Source of the DNA: Prochlorococcus marinus XMU1405
Lineage (GTDB): Bacteria; Cyanobacteriota; Cyanobacteriia; PCC-6307; Cyanobiaceae
Assembly (NCBI RefSeq): GCF_017696275.1
Contig: NZ_JAAORF010000002.1
Coordinates: 310,001-374,000 of the forward strand
Direction of reading: 5' to 3'
DNA length: 64,000 bases
The notes beneath the pieces are model-generated. The model worked only from the letters and a program-made list of their open reading frames with translations, made no database searches and was not told where the DNA came from. A program made the position numbers and the translations under genes. Of the stretch, positions 52,969 through 63,943 are shown in pieces; within the stretch, counting starts at the first letter, position 1, and the number at the start of each line of letters is the position of its first letter.

Positions 52969-53871
52969 ATGACTGAAGTTATAAATAGTATTTCTGATTT
53001 TGAAAAATATCTTAAAAAAACAAAAAAGATTGTAGAAGAAGCACTTGATTTCTCCTTGGGTCCTGAGAATCCAGAAATATTAAGAGAATCAATGAGATAT
53101 TCCCTGTTAGCTGGAGGGAAGAGAATTCGTCCAATTTTATGTTTAGCATCTTGCTCACTGGCGGGAGGAAAACCCTCTCTAGCTGTTCCCACTGCAGTAG
53201 CGATAGAAATGATCCATACAATGTCCTTGATTCATGATGATCTGCCCGCTATGGATAATGATGACTTGAGGAGAGGTAGGCCGACAAATCATAAAGTATA
53301 TGGTGATGCAATAGCTATTCTTGCAGGCGATGCTTTATTAACCAGAGCTTTTGAAATGGTCTCTTTAAGAAGCCCTGGAGTCGATCCAAATAGATTATTA
53401 AATGTAGTTGGCGAATTATCCCTAGTTGCTGGTGCACCAGGCCTAGTCGGGGGGCAAGTTGTTGATTTGGAATGCGAAGGCAAAGAAGTCGACCTTGAAA
53501 CTCTCGAATATATTCATCTTCACAAGACTGGGGCTTTATTGAAGGCCTGCGTTAGAACAGGTGCGATGATCGCAGGAGCTAACGAAAAACTATTACAAGC
53601 TCTGACTACATATGCAGAGGGAATTGGTTTAGCCTTCCAAATAATAGATGATATTCTTGATTTAACTTCCAGCAGTGAAAAGCTTGGTAAAACTGCCGGC
53701 AAAGATCTTTTAGCTGACAAAACTACTTACCCTAAATTACTTGGAATGGAGGAGTCAAAGAAAAGAGCATTTGATTTAGTTGAAAAAGCAAAAAAAGCAA
53801 TAGAACCTTGGGGTGAAGATGCAAAGTATTTAATATCTTTAGCCGACTTTATTACAAATAGAGACAGATAA
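52969..53871 (+). CDS. crtE: Geranylgeranyl diphosphate synthase
   Basis: A prenyl transferase providing C20 chains for carotenoids, phytol and quinones. The first Asp-rich motif is [20 protein letters not shown] and the second is [12 protein letters not shown]. The 300-residue length and the FARM region ([13 protein letters not shown]) suit the GGPP-type of cyanobacteria, sometimes annotated as IspA. It lies 36 bases after folD and 13 bases before the DUF212 gene. Confidence 0.92.
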   Translation: MTEVINSISDFEKYLKKTKKIVEEALDFSLGPENPEILRESMRYSLLAGGKRIRPILCLASCSLAGGKPSLAVPTAVAIEMIHTMSLIHDDLPAMDNDDLRRGRPTNHKVYGDAIAILAGDALLTRAFEMVSLRSPGVDPNRLLNVVGELSLVAGAPGLVGGQVVDLECEGKEVDLETLEYIHLHKTGALLKACVRTGAMIAGANEKLLQALTTYAEGIGLAFQIIDDILDLTSSSEKLGKTAGKDLLADKTTYPKLLGMEESKKRAFDLVEKAKKAIEPWGEDAKYLISLADFITNRDR

Positions 53872-53884
53872 TTATTTTTAATTT

Positions 53885-54364
53885 ATGTCTGAGTTTTTTT
53901 CCCTTTTTAATAATTCAGTTCTTTTCTGGAGCCTATTATCCTGTTTGCTAGCGCAATTTTTTAAAATTGTATTCAATTTCTTTTCAACTGGAGAAATAAG
54001 ATTTGGAATTATGTTCGAGACGGGTGGTATGCCCTCAAGTCATTCTGCCTTAATAACTGGCGCTGCATCTGGTATAGGTTATGAATTAGGATTTGATAGC
54101 TCAATATTCGCATTATCAGTTGCTGTAGCGCTAATAGTTATGTATGACGCAAGTGGTGTTCGAAAATCAGCTGGGATTCAAGCTGCAGAAATTAATAAAC
54201 TATCAAAAAAACTAGACCCGCAATCTGAATTAATGTTAAAAGAAACCTTGGGTCATACGAAAATTGAGGTCATGGTGGGAAGTTTTTTAGGACCATTAAT
54301 CACTTTGTCTGGAATGTTTTTTTTAGGTTCTCCTCTCAAAATTTTTGATTTGATAATTAATTAA
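53885..54364 (+). CDS. DUF212 membrane phosphatase-like protein, 159 aa
   Basis: A divergent acid phosphatase/haloperoxidase-related (DUF212) membrane protein. The phosphatase-like motif GGMPSSHSALITGAASGI and the later VMYDASGVRKSAGIQAAEIN are the family's hallmarks. Helices flank both. In the operon with GGPP synthase it could act on prenyl diphosphates, but that is speculative. It converges on cobB with a four-base overlap. Confidence 0.8.
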   Translation: MSEFFSLFNNSVLFWSLLSCLLAQFFKIVFNFFSTGEIRFGIMFETGGMPSSHSALITGAASGIGYELGFDSSIFALSVAVALIVMYDASGVRKSAGIQAAEINKLSKKLDPQSELMLKETLGHTKIEVMVGSFLGPLITLSGMFFLGSPLKIFDLIIN

Positions 54365-55752
54365 GAATTCTTTGAAAAAGTAATTTGGGTGGCCTCTATA
54401 AAGTTTTTTGCAACTTCTGGAGAACTTGGCAAATGTAAGTGAATCCAACTTGCATGTAATTTTTCATCAAAAAAGCCTTCATTTTTGTATTCGGTTTCCC
54501 AAGATTTAATTTTCCATGGGGAAGAAAGATTCTTCTGATGCTCAGCTTTTCCAGAATCAAGTTCAGATAAATTATTTTCAATTTCCCAATAATGAAATTC
54601 ATGTCCTCTAATTAATTGATTTTGTTTGATGATTGGAGTATCTTTTAAACCCTCAATGTATCTATAACCTACTGAAAGTTTACTTTTTTTTGATATAAAA
54701 GGCAGGACACCACTCATTTTATGATTATTACCATTTTCATCTTTTATGAAGTCACCTAAAATCATCATCCCTCCACACTCAGCATATATAAATCCTTTTT
54801 TGCGGAATTTCCTTAACGAATTTAAGCTTTTTGTAGAGTTACTTATATGATCAGCATATTTTTCAGGGAACCCCCCAGGAATAATTAAAGAAGAAGCCTC
54901 ATTAGGTATTTCTTCATCATCATAAATACTCCATGAAATCAACGGTATACCTATTTCACTCAAAAACTCCTTAGTTTCAGGGTATTGAAAATGAAAGATT
55001 TTATCTTCTGCAATTGCGATAGGCTTACTTTTGTCTATTTTAAAATCTTTAAAATTGAAAGAATTAAACATTTTCTTTTGAGGAGATTTCAGAAATTTAA
55101 TAAGAGAAAATACATCAAGATTTGTTTCGGCGAAATTTGCAAAATATGAAACATCAATTTCTTTTCCATTATCCATTGGAGATATCAAACCTAAATTAGA
55201 TTTGTTTAAAGTTATTTTTGAATCAGATGGTAAAAAACCAAGAATTTCGATATCTTCATTTTTAAAAACTTCTTTGATTAATTTTTTATGTCTATCTGAA
55301 TTAACGTTGTTAAATATAATTCCTGCTATTGACAACTCACTATCGAAATCTCTAAAACCTCGAATAGTCGCCAAAAGAGAGGCTACTTGACCTCTAGCAT
55401 TAACAATGAAAATTATTGGAGCTTTGAGAAGTTTAGAGATATTTGCTGTGCTGGAATAGGTTGTTGACCCTAGTCCATCAAACAGACCCATTGCTCCTTC
55501 AATTAAAGAGAATTCATATTTCAAAGAATGTTTAAAAAAACTTTCTTGAACCCATTCCTCACCACTTAAAAAAATATCTAAATTCCTGCAAATAGGTTGG
55601 CCAATCGAGCTGAGTTGTTGTTGATCAAGATAATCTGGGCCAACCTTGAAAGTTTGCATTTTTATACCTTTTGAGTAGGCCCAACAAGATAGCAAAAGAG
55701 ATAATGTAGTTTTCCCGCTATCAGTTGAAGGAGAAGATATTACACAAGGCAT
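54361..55752 (-). CDS. cobB: Cobyrinic acid a,c-diamide synthase
   Basis: An ATP- and glutamine-dependent amidation enzyme of corrinoid synthesis, 463 residues. N-terminal P-loop SPSTDSGKTTLSLLL, LIEGAMGLFDGLG and the C-terminal amidotransferase with IPGGFPEKYADHIS, the nucleophile Cys in YAECGGMMILGDFI and His in HASWIHLH. It is consistent with the ability of Prochlorococcus to make pseudocobalamin. It lies three bases after opcA. Confidence 0.92.
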   Translation of the reverse strand: MPCVISSPSTDSGKTTLSLLLSCWAYSKGIKMQTFKVGPDYLDQQQLSSIGQPICRNLDIFLSGEEWVQESFFKHSLKYEFSLIEGAMGLFDGLGSTTYSSTANISKLLKAPIIFIVNARGQVASLLATIRGFRDFDSELSIAGIIFNNVNSDRHKKLIKEVFKNEDIEILGFLPSDSKITLNKSNLGLISPMDNGKEIDVSYFANFAETNLDVFSLIKFLKSPQKKMFNSFNFKDFKIDKSKPIAIAEDKIFHFQYPETKEFLSEIGIPLISWSIYDDEEIPNEASSLIIPGGFPEKYADHISNSTKSLNSLRKFRKKGFIYAECGGMMILGDFIKDENGNNHKMSGVLPFISKKSKLSVGYRYIEGLKDTPIIKQNQLIRGHEFHYWEIENNLSELDSGKAEHQKNLSSPWKIKSWETEYKNEGFFDEKLHASWIHLHLPSSPEVAKNFIEATQITFSKNS

Positions 55753-55755
55753 CTA

Positions 55756-57057
55756 TTAGTTATTCAAGCCATTAAATATTTGAAGGGCTATTTTAATGGA
55801 ATTTTCAAAAAGAGGGCTGGTATTACCTCTACTACTTCCCAATAATTTACTAACATCGTACTCTGATGTAGAAAAAGAATTAGGAACAACTTGTTCTATT
55901 AAATCCATATTAGCCATTCCCCCTGCTTCAAGTCTCATACATTCCACTGATTCACAGCCAAGTATTACACAAGTGTTATTTTTTTGAACCTCACTAATTT
56001 TTGAAATCAGCCTCAATCCAATAACTTGTCCTAAATGAATACTTGGATTTCCCAAAGATAAGGGATTAATTGATGTAGAAATTATTTCGCCATTAATTCT
56101 TTTAAACTCTATTTTTGTTGATTCTATATCCCTTTCAACTCTTAGAAAAGACCAACCAAGTTTATCGCTAATCCATGAAATCAAAAACAACGCTTGAATC
56201 ATATGATCTCCTGCAATATCAATGTCAATATCAGTAATATGATCTAAAATTGGCCTCCTCGAAGGCGGATCAAAAATCATTGCCAATGATTCCCTCCAGT
56301 TTTTCAATCTAACCCAATTCAAATCATTAATAGCTTTATTTGAATTATTTAATTGATCTAAAACTGTTAAACATCTTTGAGGCGATCCAAGAGCAGTATC
56401 AATTATTAACCTTAGACCATAATCAGTGAAATATTCGAAGATTTCAGGCGACTCATCCAAGCTTCCATTCCACCACAACCATGAAGGTAATTCATCAATA
56501 GATAATTCATCAATTATTTTTAATCCTTTATTATATATTGAGGCCGAACCCCCCCTAATAACAACTAAATCCCCACAAATAGATTGCATAGCTGGGGTAT
56601 CACTTAATGGACAGTAAGCGGATACAAAAGTTTTGATATCTGAATTTTTATTTAATGTTGGCGCTAGAGTTATTAATCTTCTTGGATTCAATGTACTTAT
56701 AGTTGATTCAAAAAATTGTCCTCTAAAATCTTCAAAGTCTTTATTAGATAAATTTTCCTTCAACAAATTCAATAATTCTTCACTATTAAGTGAAGTAGTA
56801 ATAGGAAGTCCTTGATCTAATATAAATTTTTTAGCAACTTCAATTATCTCTGGATTTAAATTTCCAGTAATTGGTCCATTTACTAATCCTTTTTGAACCA
56901 AACATTGTTCTAGCCAAGCAGGCTGCCAGACCATTAACGTGAAAGTATTAGCTCCACTATTATCTTTATCTTCTGAAATCCATAATTTATTAAGGTAATT
57001 AGAAATTTCCTGATAAGGCAGCTCTAAAGGGGTTTGCAGTGTAAGTTGAGGTTTCAT
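55756..57057 (-). CDS. opcA: Glucose-6-phosphate dehydrogenase assembly protein OpcA
   Basis: OpcA activates the cyanobacterial Zwf under redox control. The 433-residue sequence begins KPQLTLQTPLELPYQEISNY and contains the family segments ARKF-like region, PSWLWWNGSLDESPEIFEYF and a C-terminal CVILGCESVECMRLEAGG with the redox-relevant cysteines. The stop of zwf and the start of opcA are two bases apart (57057 and 57060), the usual zwf-opcA coupling. Confidence 0.92.
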   Translation of the reverse strand: MKPQLTLQTPLELPYQEISNYLNKLWISEDKDNSGANTFTLMVWQPAWLEQCLVQKGLVNGPITGNLNPEIIEVAKKFILDQGLPITTSLNSEELLNLLKENLSNKDFEDFRGQFFESTISTLNPRRLITLAPTLNKNSDIKTFVSAYCPLSDTPAMQSICGDLVVIRGGSASIYNKGLKIIDELSIDELPSWLWWNGSLDESPEIFEYFTDYGLRLIIDTALGSPQRCLTVLDQLNNSNKAINDLNWVRLKNWRESLAMIFDPPSRRPILDHITDIDIDIAGDHMIQALFLISWISDKLGWSFLRVERDIESTKIEFKRINGEIISTSINPLSLGNPSIHLGQVIGLRLISKISEVQKNNTCVILGCESVECMRLEAGGMANMDLIEQVVPNSFSTSEYDVSKLLGSSRGNTSPLFENSIKIALQIFNGLNN

Positions 57058-57059
57058 TT

Positions 57060-58583
57060 TTAGGGTCTACGCCAGAAAATATTATCTTTTGAAATTAATT
57101 TATCTGACTCAGGAGGTCCCCATGTCATAGATTCATAATTATAAATAGGTAACTTCCAAGGAGAATTATCCATCAATTCTATTAATGGCGTATAAAGTTT
57201 CCAGGCTGCCTCTACCTCATCACTTCGGGTAAATAATGTTGGGTCAGAAAGCATTGCATCAGCTAATAATCTTACATAGCCTTCATCTGAGGGTTCTCCA
57301 AATGATTCATCATAAGAAAATTCCATCTCAACAGGTCTTGATTTCATTCCAGAACCAGGAGATTTTACCTCAAATTTGAAAGTAGCACCTTCATTTGGCT
57401 GAATTCTAAGGACAAGTTGATTTGGGGCAGGATTTATTATTGTTGATTCAAATAAATGAACAGGAACGTCTTTAAAAGTCAAGACTATTTCTCCAAGTCT
57501 TTTAGGTAGTCTTTTACCTGTTCTCAAATAAAAAGGAACCCCTTGCCAACGCCAGTTATCTACGAAAACTTTTGTCGCAATATAAGTTTCTGTTGTGCTG
57601 TTACTATTAACACCATCTTCCTGCCTATATCCTTTGAGTCGATTTGAAACATTCCCTCCCTCTCCGTATTGACCTCTTATGCAACAATTCCACGGTTCAT
57701 TTTCGTCAGCAAGTTTTGAAGCTTGAAGAACCTTAGCTTTTTCATTTCTTATTGCTTCTGGTTCAAATTTTCCAGGAGGTTCCATTGCAGTAACTGCAAG
57801 CATTTGAGTCATATGATTTTGAAGCATATCCCGTAAAGCACCAGAGCTTTCGTAATAACCTGCTCTATCTTCAACACCAACTGTTTCTGATGAAGTAATT
57901 TGAACACTTGATATATAATTCCTATTCCAGATTGGCTCAAAAATAGTGTTGGCAAACCTCAAAACAAGAATATTTTGAACTGTCTCTTTACCTAAATAAT
58001 GATCAATCCTATAAATCTGACTTTCTTCGGCGCAACTTTGAACGATCTTATTCAATTTTTTTGCACTTGAATAATCTCTTCCAAAAGGTTTTTCAATTAC
58101 TAAACGACTTTTCTTGGCGTCATCTAAAAGACCAGCCCCTTTAAGAGCTTTACATCCACTCGCATAGAAATTCGGAGATACTGATAAATAAAATGTTCTA
58201 TTCCCATGAGTAGCTTGTGTTTTATCAATTTCACTTAATCTTCTAGAAAGCCTTACGACATGATCACTTTGTTGTAGGTCAACTGGTTCATAGAAAAGAT
58301 AATTAGAAAATTGTTCCCACTCCCTTTCTTTACCAGATATTTGATTTGATAACTTTACTTTCATCTTTTCTCTAAACTCATTATCAGTCCAGGGTCTTCT
58401 AGCACAACCAACTATTCCAAATTCACTAGGAATTCTTCTTTGCAAATAGAGTTCAAATAAGGCTGGTATTAATTTTCTATGAGTAAGGTCTCCACTAGCG
58501 CCAAAAATTATTAAACATTGTGGAGATATGACTCTTTCCTGCCGTAAACCTAATCTTAGAGGATTACTTAAAGTTGAAGGCAT
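57060..58583 (-). CDS. zwf: Glucose-6-phosphate 1-dehydrogenase
   Basis: First enzyme of the oxidative pentose phosphate pathway, giving NADPH at night. Rossmann region LIIFGASGDLTHRKLIPALF, catalytic RIDHYLGKETVQNILVLRF, substrate region YYESSGALRDMLQNHMTQ and the C-terminal domain with FYLRTGKRLPKR. The length of 507 residues is typical. It is transcribed ahead of opcA and cobB. petH lies upstream, separated by 110 bases. Confidence 0.95.
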   Translation of the reverse strand: MPSTLSNPLRLGLRQERVISPQCLIIFGASGDLTHRKLIPALFELYLQRRIPSEFGIVGCARRPWTDNEFREKMKVKLSNQISGKEREWEQFSNYLFYEPVDLQQSDHVVRLSRRLSEIDKTQATHGNRTFYLSVSPNFYASGCKALKGAGLLDDAKKSRLVIEKPFGRDYSSAKKLNKIVQSCAEESQIYRIDHYLGKETVQNILVLRFANTIFEPIWNRNYISSVQITSSETVGVEDRAGYYESSGALRDMLQNHMTQMLAVTAMEPPGKFEPEAIRNEKAKVLQASKLADENEPWNCCIRGQYGEGGNVSNRLKGYRQEDGVNSNSTTETYIATKVFVDNWRWQGVPFYLRTGKRLPKRLGEIVLTFKDVPVHLFESTIINPAPNQLVLRIQPNEGATFKFEVKSPGSGMKSRPVEMEFSYDESFGEPSDEGYVRLLADAMLSDPTLFTRSDEVEAAWKLYTPLIELMDNSPWKLPIYNYESMTWGPPESDKLISKDNIFWRRP

Positions 58584-58693
58584 ATTTTTAGTATTCTTTA
58601 TTTAAAATCCTCTTTTTTTCAAATATTAGCTACATATTGTGTCTAAACCAAAAAGTATTTAGTATGTAAAACTTAAATCTTAATATCAAAGAT

Positions 58694-59824
<1,131 letters not shown>

Positions 59825-60001
59825 TTAGATTTCTTTTATAAAAGATTATCAATTTGTAGTTTAATTTGTAGTGATTTTATAAAAATGGTTACGTTTTGAG
59901 ATCGGAATAAATAGATGAAATTATTTTTATTTTTCAGTATTTGTTGTTTTTATCAGTATAGTTACACAGAAATAATTTTTATTTAATTAAAAATTCATTG
60001 T

Positions 60002-60538
60002 ATGAACAATCCTCAAGAATCAATGAATCATTATAAAGACAATGATTACGGGACAATTGAGCAGACGATGGAGAAGTTTTCCGGTGGGACAAGACGGCTG
60101 GCAGCTCAACTTACAACTTCTGCAAGTTTTGATTCTTTGTGGAGTGTTTTAACAGATTATGATCGACTAGATCTTTATATACCAAATCTATTATCAAGCA
60201 AAAAAATATATCAAAAAAACAATAATGTTCACCTTAAACAAGTTGGGGCTCAGGATTTTCTTGGTATGAAATTTTCAGCTGAAGTAACCATCGATTTGTT
60301 CGAAGATAAGGAGCTTGGCCTTTTAAAGTTCAGTTTAATTAAAGGGGATTTCAGAAAATTTGAAGGCAGTTGGAAAATTCAAAATATTAGAGATACTTCA
60401 AAAAATTCATTAATTTACGATCTAACTGTTCAAGGTTGTCAATGGATGCCAATAGGAATGATAGAGAAAAGACTCAAAAAAGATCTTTCAGAAAATTTGA
60501 TTGCCGTAGATAGGCAAGCAAAATTACCAGAAAATTAG
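60002..60538 (+). CDS. SRPBCC/Coq10-like lipid-binding protein
   Basis: A 178-residue START/polyketide-cyclase-fold protein (SRPBCC). It shows RRLAAQLTTSASFDSLWSVL followed by TDYDRLDLYIPNLLSSKKIY, the start of the family, and the long C-terminal helix (MIEKRLKKDLSENLIAVDRQ). Family members bind hydrophobic ligands such as quinones or lipids. It is divergent from petH across a 180-base region, which is A/T-rich with no clear operator. Confidence 0.72.
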   Translation: MNNPQESMNHYKDNDYGTIEQTMEKFSGGTRRLAAQLTTSASFDSLWSVLTDYDRLDLYIPNLLSSKKIYQKNNNVHLKQVGAQDFLGMKFSAEVTIDLFEDKELGLLKFSLIKGDFRKFEGSWKIQNIRDTSKNSLIYDLTVQGCQWMPIGMIEKRLKKDLSENLIAVDRQAKLPEN

Positions 60539-60554
60539 TTTACATTTTAGATAA

Positions 60555-60627
60555 TAGCCCCAAGGGGATTCGAACCCCTGTCGCCTCCGTGAAAGGGAGG
60601 TGTCCTAGGCCTCTAGACGATGGGGCC
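60555..60627 (-). tRNA. trnE: tRNA-Glu (UUC)
   Basis: A 73-nt tRNA in cloverleaf form. The anticodon loop CTTTCAC contains TTC, flanked by CCTCC and GGAGG. The T loop is TTCGAAT and the D arm TCTAGAGGCCTAGGA. The acceptor stem is GGCCCCA with TGGGGCT and discriminator A, so base pair 1-72 is G-U. The CCA end is not encoded. In cyanobacteria this tRNA also supplies glutamyl-tRNA for tetrapyrrole synthesis. Confidence 0.95.
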
Positions 60628-60668
60628 AGGAATTTAGCATAGCAGCTTATTAAAAACTAAGAGTAAGG

Positions 60669-61787
60669 CTAGCCTTTCGTCAAGTATTGTTGCTCTTTGT
60701 TTTGTCCTTGCCATACAGGAACTGTGAAATGGAAGCAGGAGCCTACACCAATTTCAGATACGACCCATATTCTTCCTCCATGGACTTGTACTATTCTCCT
60801 GCATACTGATAAACCTATGCCAAAACCTGAAGTTCCTTCAGAAGTCTGCGGAAGTCTTACCCTATCAAGAAAAATTCTTTTTTGTTCGCTCAAAGGAATA
60901 CCCGCACCTTTGTCACAAATTGTTATTTCTACCCATTGATTTGTTTTGTGAATCATGGTGATTTTTATAGATCCAGAGTCTTTTGAAAATTTAATAGCAT
61001 TTTCAATTAAATTTAAAAATACTTGCCTCATTCTTCTTTGATCTGCAAATACACTTGGCAGATCAGATGGAATATCAGTATCAATTTCAATATTCCTTAA
61101 TCTCCAGAATTTTTCTAATTCGAGTATTACTTCAGCACTAATATTACCTAAATCTATTTTCTGAGGATTAAATAAAGCTTCCCATTTGGTTGTTCCAACC
61201 TCTAGTAGATCCTGGGATAGAAGTTCAATCTCTTCTAGACGTCTTTTAATTACCTCTTGCAATTTTGAAATGTCTATTTGTCCGAGTTTTTGACTTTGAA
61301 CCGCCAAAGTGGCAGCAGTTAATGGAGTTCTTAATTCATGGGCGACCATTCTTAATAATCTTTCCTGAGATTCTATTCTTTTTGTTAAAGTCTCATTTTC
61401 TTGTCTTAAAACAAGAAGTTCATCTTCCAAAAGAAATTCTTTTTGAGTTCTTATTGAATCAATTTTGGATGGTTGCAAATTAATTCCAAGATTTTTAGTT
61501 AAACCCTCTTGTGTCCACCTTGGCAACCATTTCTGAACCTGAGAGAAAATATTACTTCCAGCAAATATTTGTTTTGGAGCTGGTGAAACTTTTATTAGTG
61601 CTGGGATGGCAACTAATCTATGCAATTCGAGTAATTCAGGTTGTTCTGTGGGTTCAGAAATTTGAAGAGATATCTCAAATTCACAATCATCTGACTCTAA
61701 ATAAGCTATTAATGACTTAATATCATTGCTGGACAGTTGGTTTCTAGCTGCAACAAGTATTAATTTTAGTTCCTTCTTATCATTCAA
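60669..61787 (-). CDS. sasA: Clock-output histidine kinase SasA
   Basis: A 372-residue kinase with an N-terminal KaiB-like thioredoxin-fold domain (about residues 5-90, [19 protein letters not shown]) that binds KaiC, followed by a coiled coil, HisKA with phosphorylated His150 in [16 protein letters not shown], and the HATPase core ([44 protein letters not shown]). SasA passes circadian phase to the RpaA regulator. Prochlorococcus is known to keep KaiB, KaiC and SasA but to lack KaiA. Confidence 0.92.
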   Translation of the reverse strand: MNDKKELKLILVAARNQLSSNDIKSLIAYLESDDCEFEISLQISEPTEQPELLELHRLVAIPALIKVSPAPKQIFAGSNIFSQVQKWLPRWTQEGLTKNLGINLQPSKIDSIRTQKEFLLEDELLVLRQENETLTKRIESQERLLRMVAHELRTPLTAATLAVQSQKLGQIDISKLQEVIKRRLEEIELLSQDLLEVGTTKWEALFNPQKIDLGNISAEVILELEKFWRLRNIEIDTDIPSDLPSVFADQRRMRQVFLNLIENAIKFSKDSGSIKITMIHKTNQWVEITICDKGAGIPLSEQKRIFLDRVRLPQTSEGTSGFGIGLSVCRRIVQVHGGRIWVVSEIGVGSCFHFTVPVWQGQNKEQQYLTKG

Positions 61788-61893
61788 ATGATTTCCCCTG
61801 AAGTGTTGAAAAGCTGTTAATCCTTATAAACACATTAAGATATTTTTTTTTATTCTACAGATAAGCTATGAAATAAATAAGACTTATTTATAT

Positions 61894-62436
61894 ATGACTG
61901 TTATTAATCAAAAGAAAAATCTAAATTTTGGCGAAAATAATCATCCAGAAATTAGTTTAAATAATAATTTAAAAAGATGGTTTTCAAGAAACGTTGGATT
62001 ATGGAAATCAAATAGAACTTATTTTCTTGATGAATTACAAAAAACTTATAATTTATGCATGAATATTAATATTCAAGCTCTCGAGAATAAAACGGCATGG
62101 GAGTCTCACTATAAATTCAGATGGTACCCAGAAAAAAAATATAATTTCTTTGAGGAAAATCCTCAATATAAAGAACAAGGAGAAATGCGCGCATACCTGA
62201 GAGGACACCAACTTATTAGAGAAAATTTTTATTTAAGTGATGATGAAGGGATTTCAAATATTAAACAAGTCGATGAGCACGAAATGATTTTTGAATCTTC
62301 TTATAAAGATTGGTATATTATTGAACATACAAGACTTGTAGATGCTGATAACTATAGATTCAGGGTCATATATTCATGGAATAAAAATAAGTTAAAAATA
62401 GTAGAGAATCATCACGAAATAAAAATTATTAAGTAA
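61894..62436 (+). CDS. Lipocalin-like protein, possibly CpeS/CpcS-related
   Basis: A 180-residue soluble beta-rich protein. WFSRNVGLWKSNRTYFLDEL resembles the N-terminal block of CpeS/CpcS-type bilin lyases and other small lipocalin-like cyanobacterial proteins; several aromatic strands follow (HYKFRWYPEKKYNFF; YRFRVIYSWNKNKLKIVENH). Prochlorococcus retains few bilin-related genes, so a lyase role would be notable. The assignment is tentative and could equally be an unrelated lipocalin fold. Confidence 0.4.
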   Translation: MTVINQKKNLNFGENNHPEISLNNNLKRWFSRNVGLWKSNRTYFLDELQKTYNLCMNINIQALENKTAWESHYKFRWYPEKKYNFFEENPQYKEQGEMRAYLRGHQLIRENFYLSDDEGISNIKQVDEHEMIFESSYKDWYIIEHTRLVDADNYRFRVIYSWNKNKLKIVENHHEIKIIK

Positions 62437-62497
62437 GTTCTTATATTTAATTAAGAAAAAATCAAAAATGTTATCTTGAAATAAATGTTAATAGTAA

Positions 62498-62938
62498 ATG
62501 AGTATTAAATTTTATTCAAAAAAAATTCTTAAATTTTTAGGTATTAGCTTTATTGTCCCTTTCACACTGTTTGAGATTAATTCAATTGATAAACAACTCA
62601 AAGCAGAAAAAAATTTAATTGCGGCATCAGAAGAAGATATTTTCCTTTATAGACAAATGGGTGCATCCTATCTTTGTATAGCCTCAAAAGCTGAAGTTGA
62701 TTTTAATAAAGGTCTTACAATTGCAAGTGCTACTTTTGCAAATGTAATAATTGGCAAGCATGGTGGGGCTATTAAAGAATTAGGGAATGCAAAACTTGAC
62801 GAAAAAAAATTGTACAACGCTGGGACACTTCAAATTGTTGGAAGTGCACTTAATATTTGTCCTGAAAGCATTCCAAATAATATAAAAAATGATTACAAAA
62901 AACAGATCAATAAACTTCAAAAGGGAAGTAAAAAATAA
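62498..62938 (+). CDS. Hypothetical secreted helical protein, 146 aa
   Basis: An N-terminal hydrophobic segment (ILKFLGISFIVPFTLFEI) is a signal or anchor. The mature region is helical, with cysteines in YLCIASKA and LNICPESI that could pair, and a conserved-looking MGASYLCIASKAEVDFNKGL. It ends in a lysine-rich helix. No functional family can be assigned. It is convergent with prs. Confidence 0.5.
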   Translation: MSIKFYSKKILKFLGISFIVPFTLFEINSIDKQLKAEKNLIAASEEDIFLYRQMGASYLCIASKAEVDFNKGLTIASATFANVIIGKHGGAIKELGNAKLDEKKLYNAGTLQIVGSALNICPESIPNNIKNDYKKQINKLQKGSKK

Positions 62939-62947
62939 TTTATTTGA

Positions 62948-63943
62948 TTATCTGAACATTGAACTAACGGAACTTTCTTCATGAATTCTCCAAATAGCTT
63001 CTCCTAGCATATTTGCTACAGAAAGCACTTTTAACTGTGGGAAATTATCTTTAACAAGAACTGGTATGCTGTTAGTTACTATAACTTGTTCGAATAAATC
63101 TTTAGCACTTAATCTTTCACAGGAGGGTGGAGAAAATACAGCATGCGAGGCACATGCAAATATTCTTTTAGCTCCTTCTTTTTTTAATAAATTAGCTCCA
63201 GAACAAATTGTTCCTCCCGTATCAATCATGTCGTCTATAAGAATAGCTGTTTTGCCTTTAACTTCACCAATAACTGTTAGACTCTCAGCGATATTATGAG
63301 CTGATCTCCTTTTATCAATAATTGCTAAGGGGGCATCATTCATTAATTTTGCGAATGCTCTCGCTCTAGCGACCCCACCTACATCAGGAGAGACAACTAC
63401 AATTTCCTCTAAATTTAAAGATTCTAAATAATCAATTAATACTGGTGAACCGTAAATATGATCGCAAGGAATATCAAAATAACCTTGTATTTGAGCAGAA
63501 TGTAAGTCCATAGCAAGAACTCTATCCACTCCTGATTTCTCAAGCAAATTAGCAGTGAGTTTTGCTGTTATAGATTCTCTTCCAGAAGTCTTTCTATCTG
63601 CCCTTGCATATCCAAAATAAGGGATTACGGCGGTTATTTGTCTTGCAGACGCCCTCTTGCAGGCATCAACCATTATCATAAGTTCCATTAAACTATCATT
63701 TACAGGAGCACATGTAGGCTGAATCAGGAACACATCGCAACCTCTAATAGATTGTTGAATTTGCACATAAAGTTCTCCATCAGCAAATCTTTTAGATATT
63801 AAAGGTACATTTTGAATCCCTAAGTATGATGCAATTTCTTCAGCTAATTTGGGATTTGTAGTTCCACTTACTAGCCTTAATCTACTATTAGTTAGATTAA
63901 AATTAGATTCTTTATTCTGCACTGCCGTGATAAAACTTGTCAC
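62948..63943 (-). CDS. prs: Ribose-phosphate pyrophosphokinase
   Basis: Makes phosphoribosyl pyrophosphate for nucleotides, histidine and tryptophan. Motifs are VSGTTNPKLAEEIASYLG, the flexible-loop FADGELYVQIQQSIRG, the catalytic DLHSAQIQGYFDIPCDHIYG, and the PRPP-binding AILIDDMIDTGGTI. The length of 331 residues is typical. The promoter must lie in the last 57 bases of the window, where TATATTTATA-like A/T boxes are seen. The gene is complete. Confidence 0.95.
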   Translation of the reverse strand: MTSFITAVQNKESNFNLTNSRLRLVSGTTNPKLAEEIASYLGIQNVPLISKRFADGELYVQIQQSIRGCDVFLIQPTCAPVNDSLMELMIMVDACKRASARQITAVIPYFGYARADRKTSGRESITAKLTANLLEKSGVDRVLAMDLHSAQIQGYFDIPCDHIYGSPVLIDYLESLNLEEIVVVSPDVGGVARARAFAKLMNDAPLAIIDKRRSAHNIAESLTVIGEVKGKTAILIDDMIDTGGTICSGANLLKKEGAKRIFACASHAVFSPPSCERLSAKDLFEQVIVTNSIPVLVKDNFPQLKVLSVANMLGEAIWRIHEESSVSSMFR

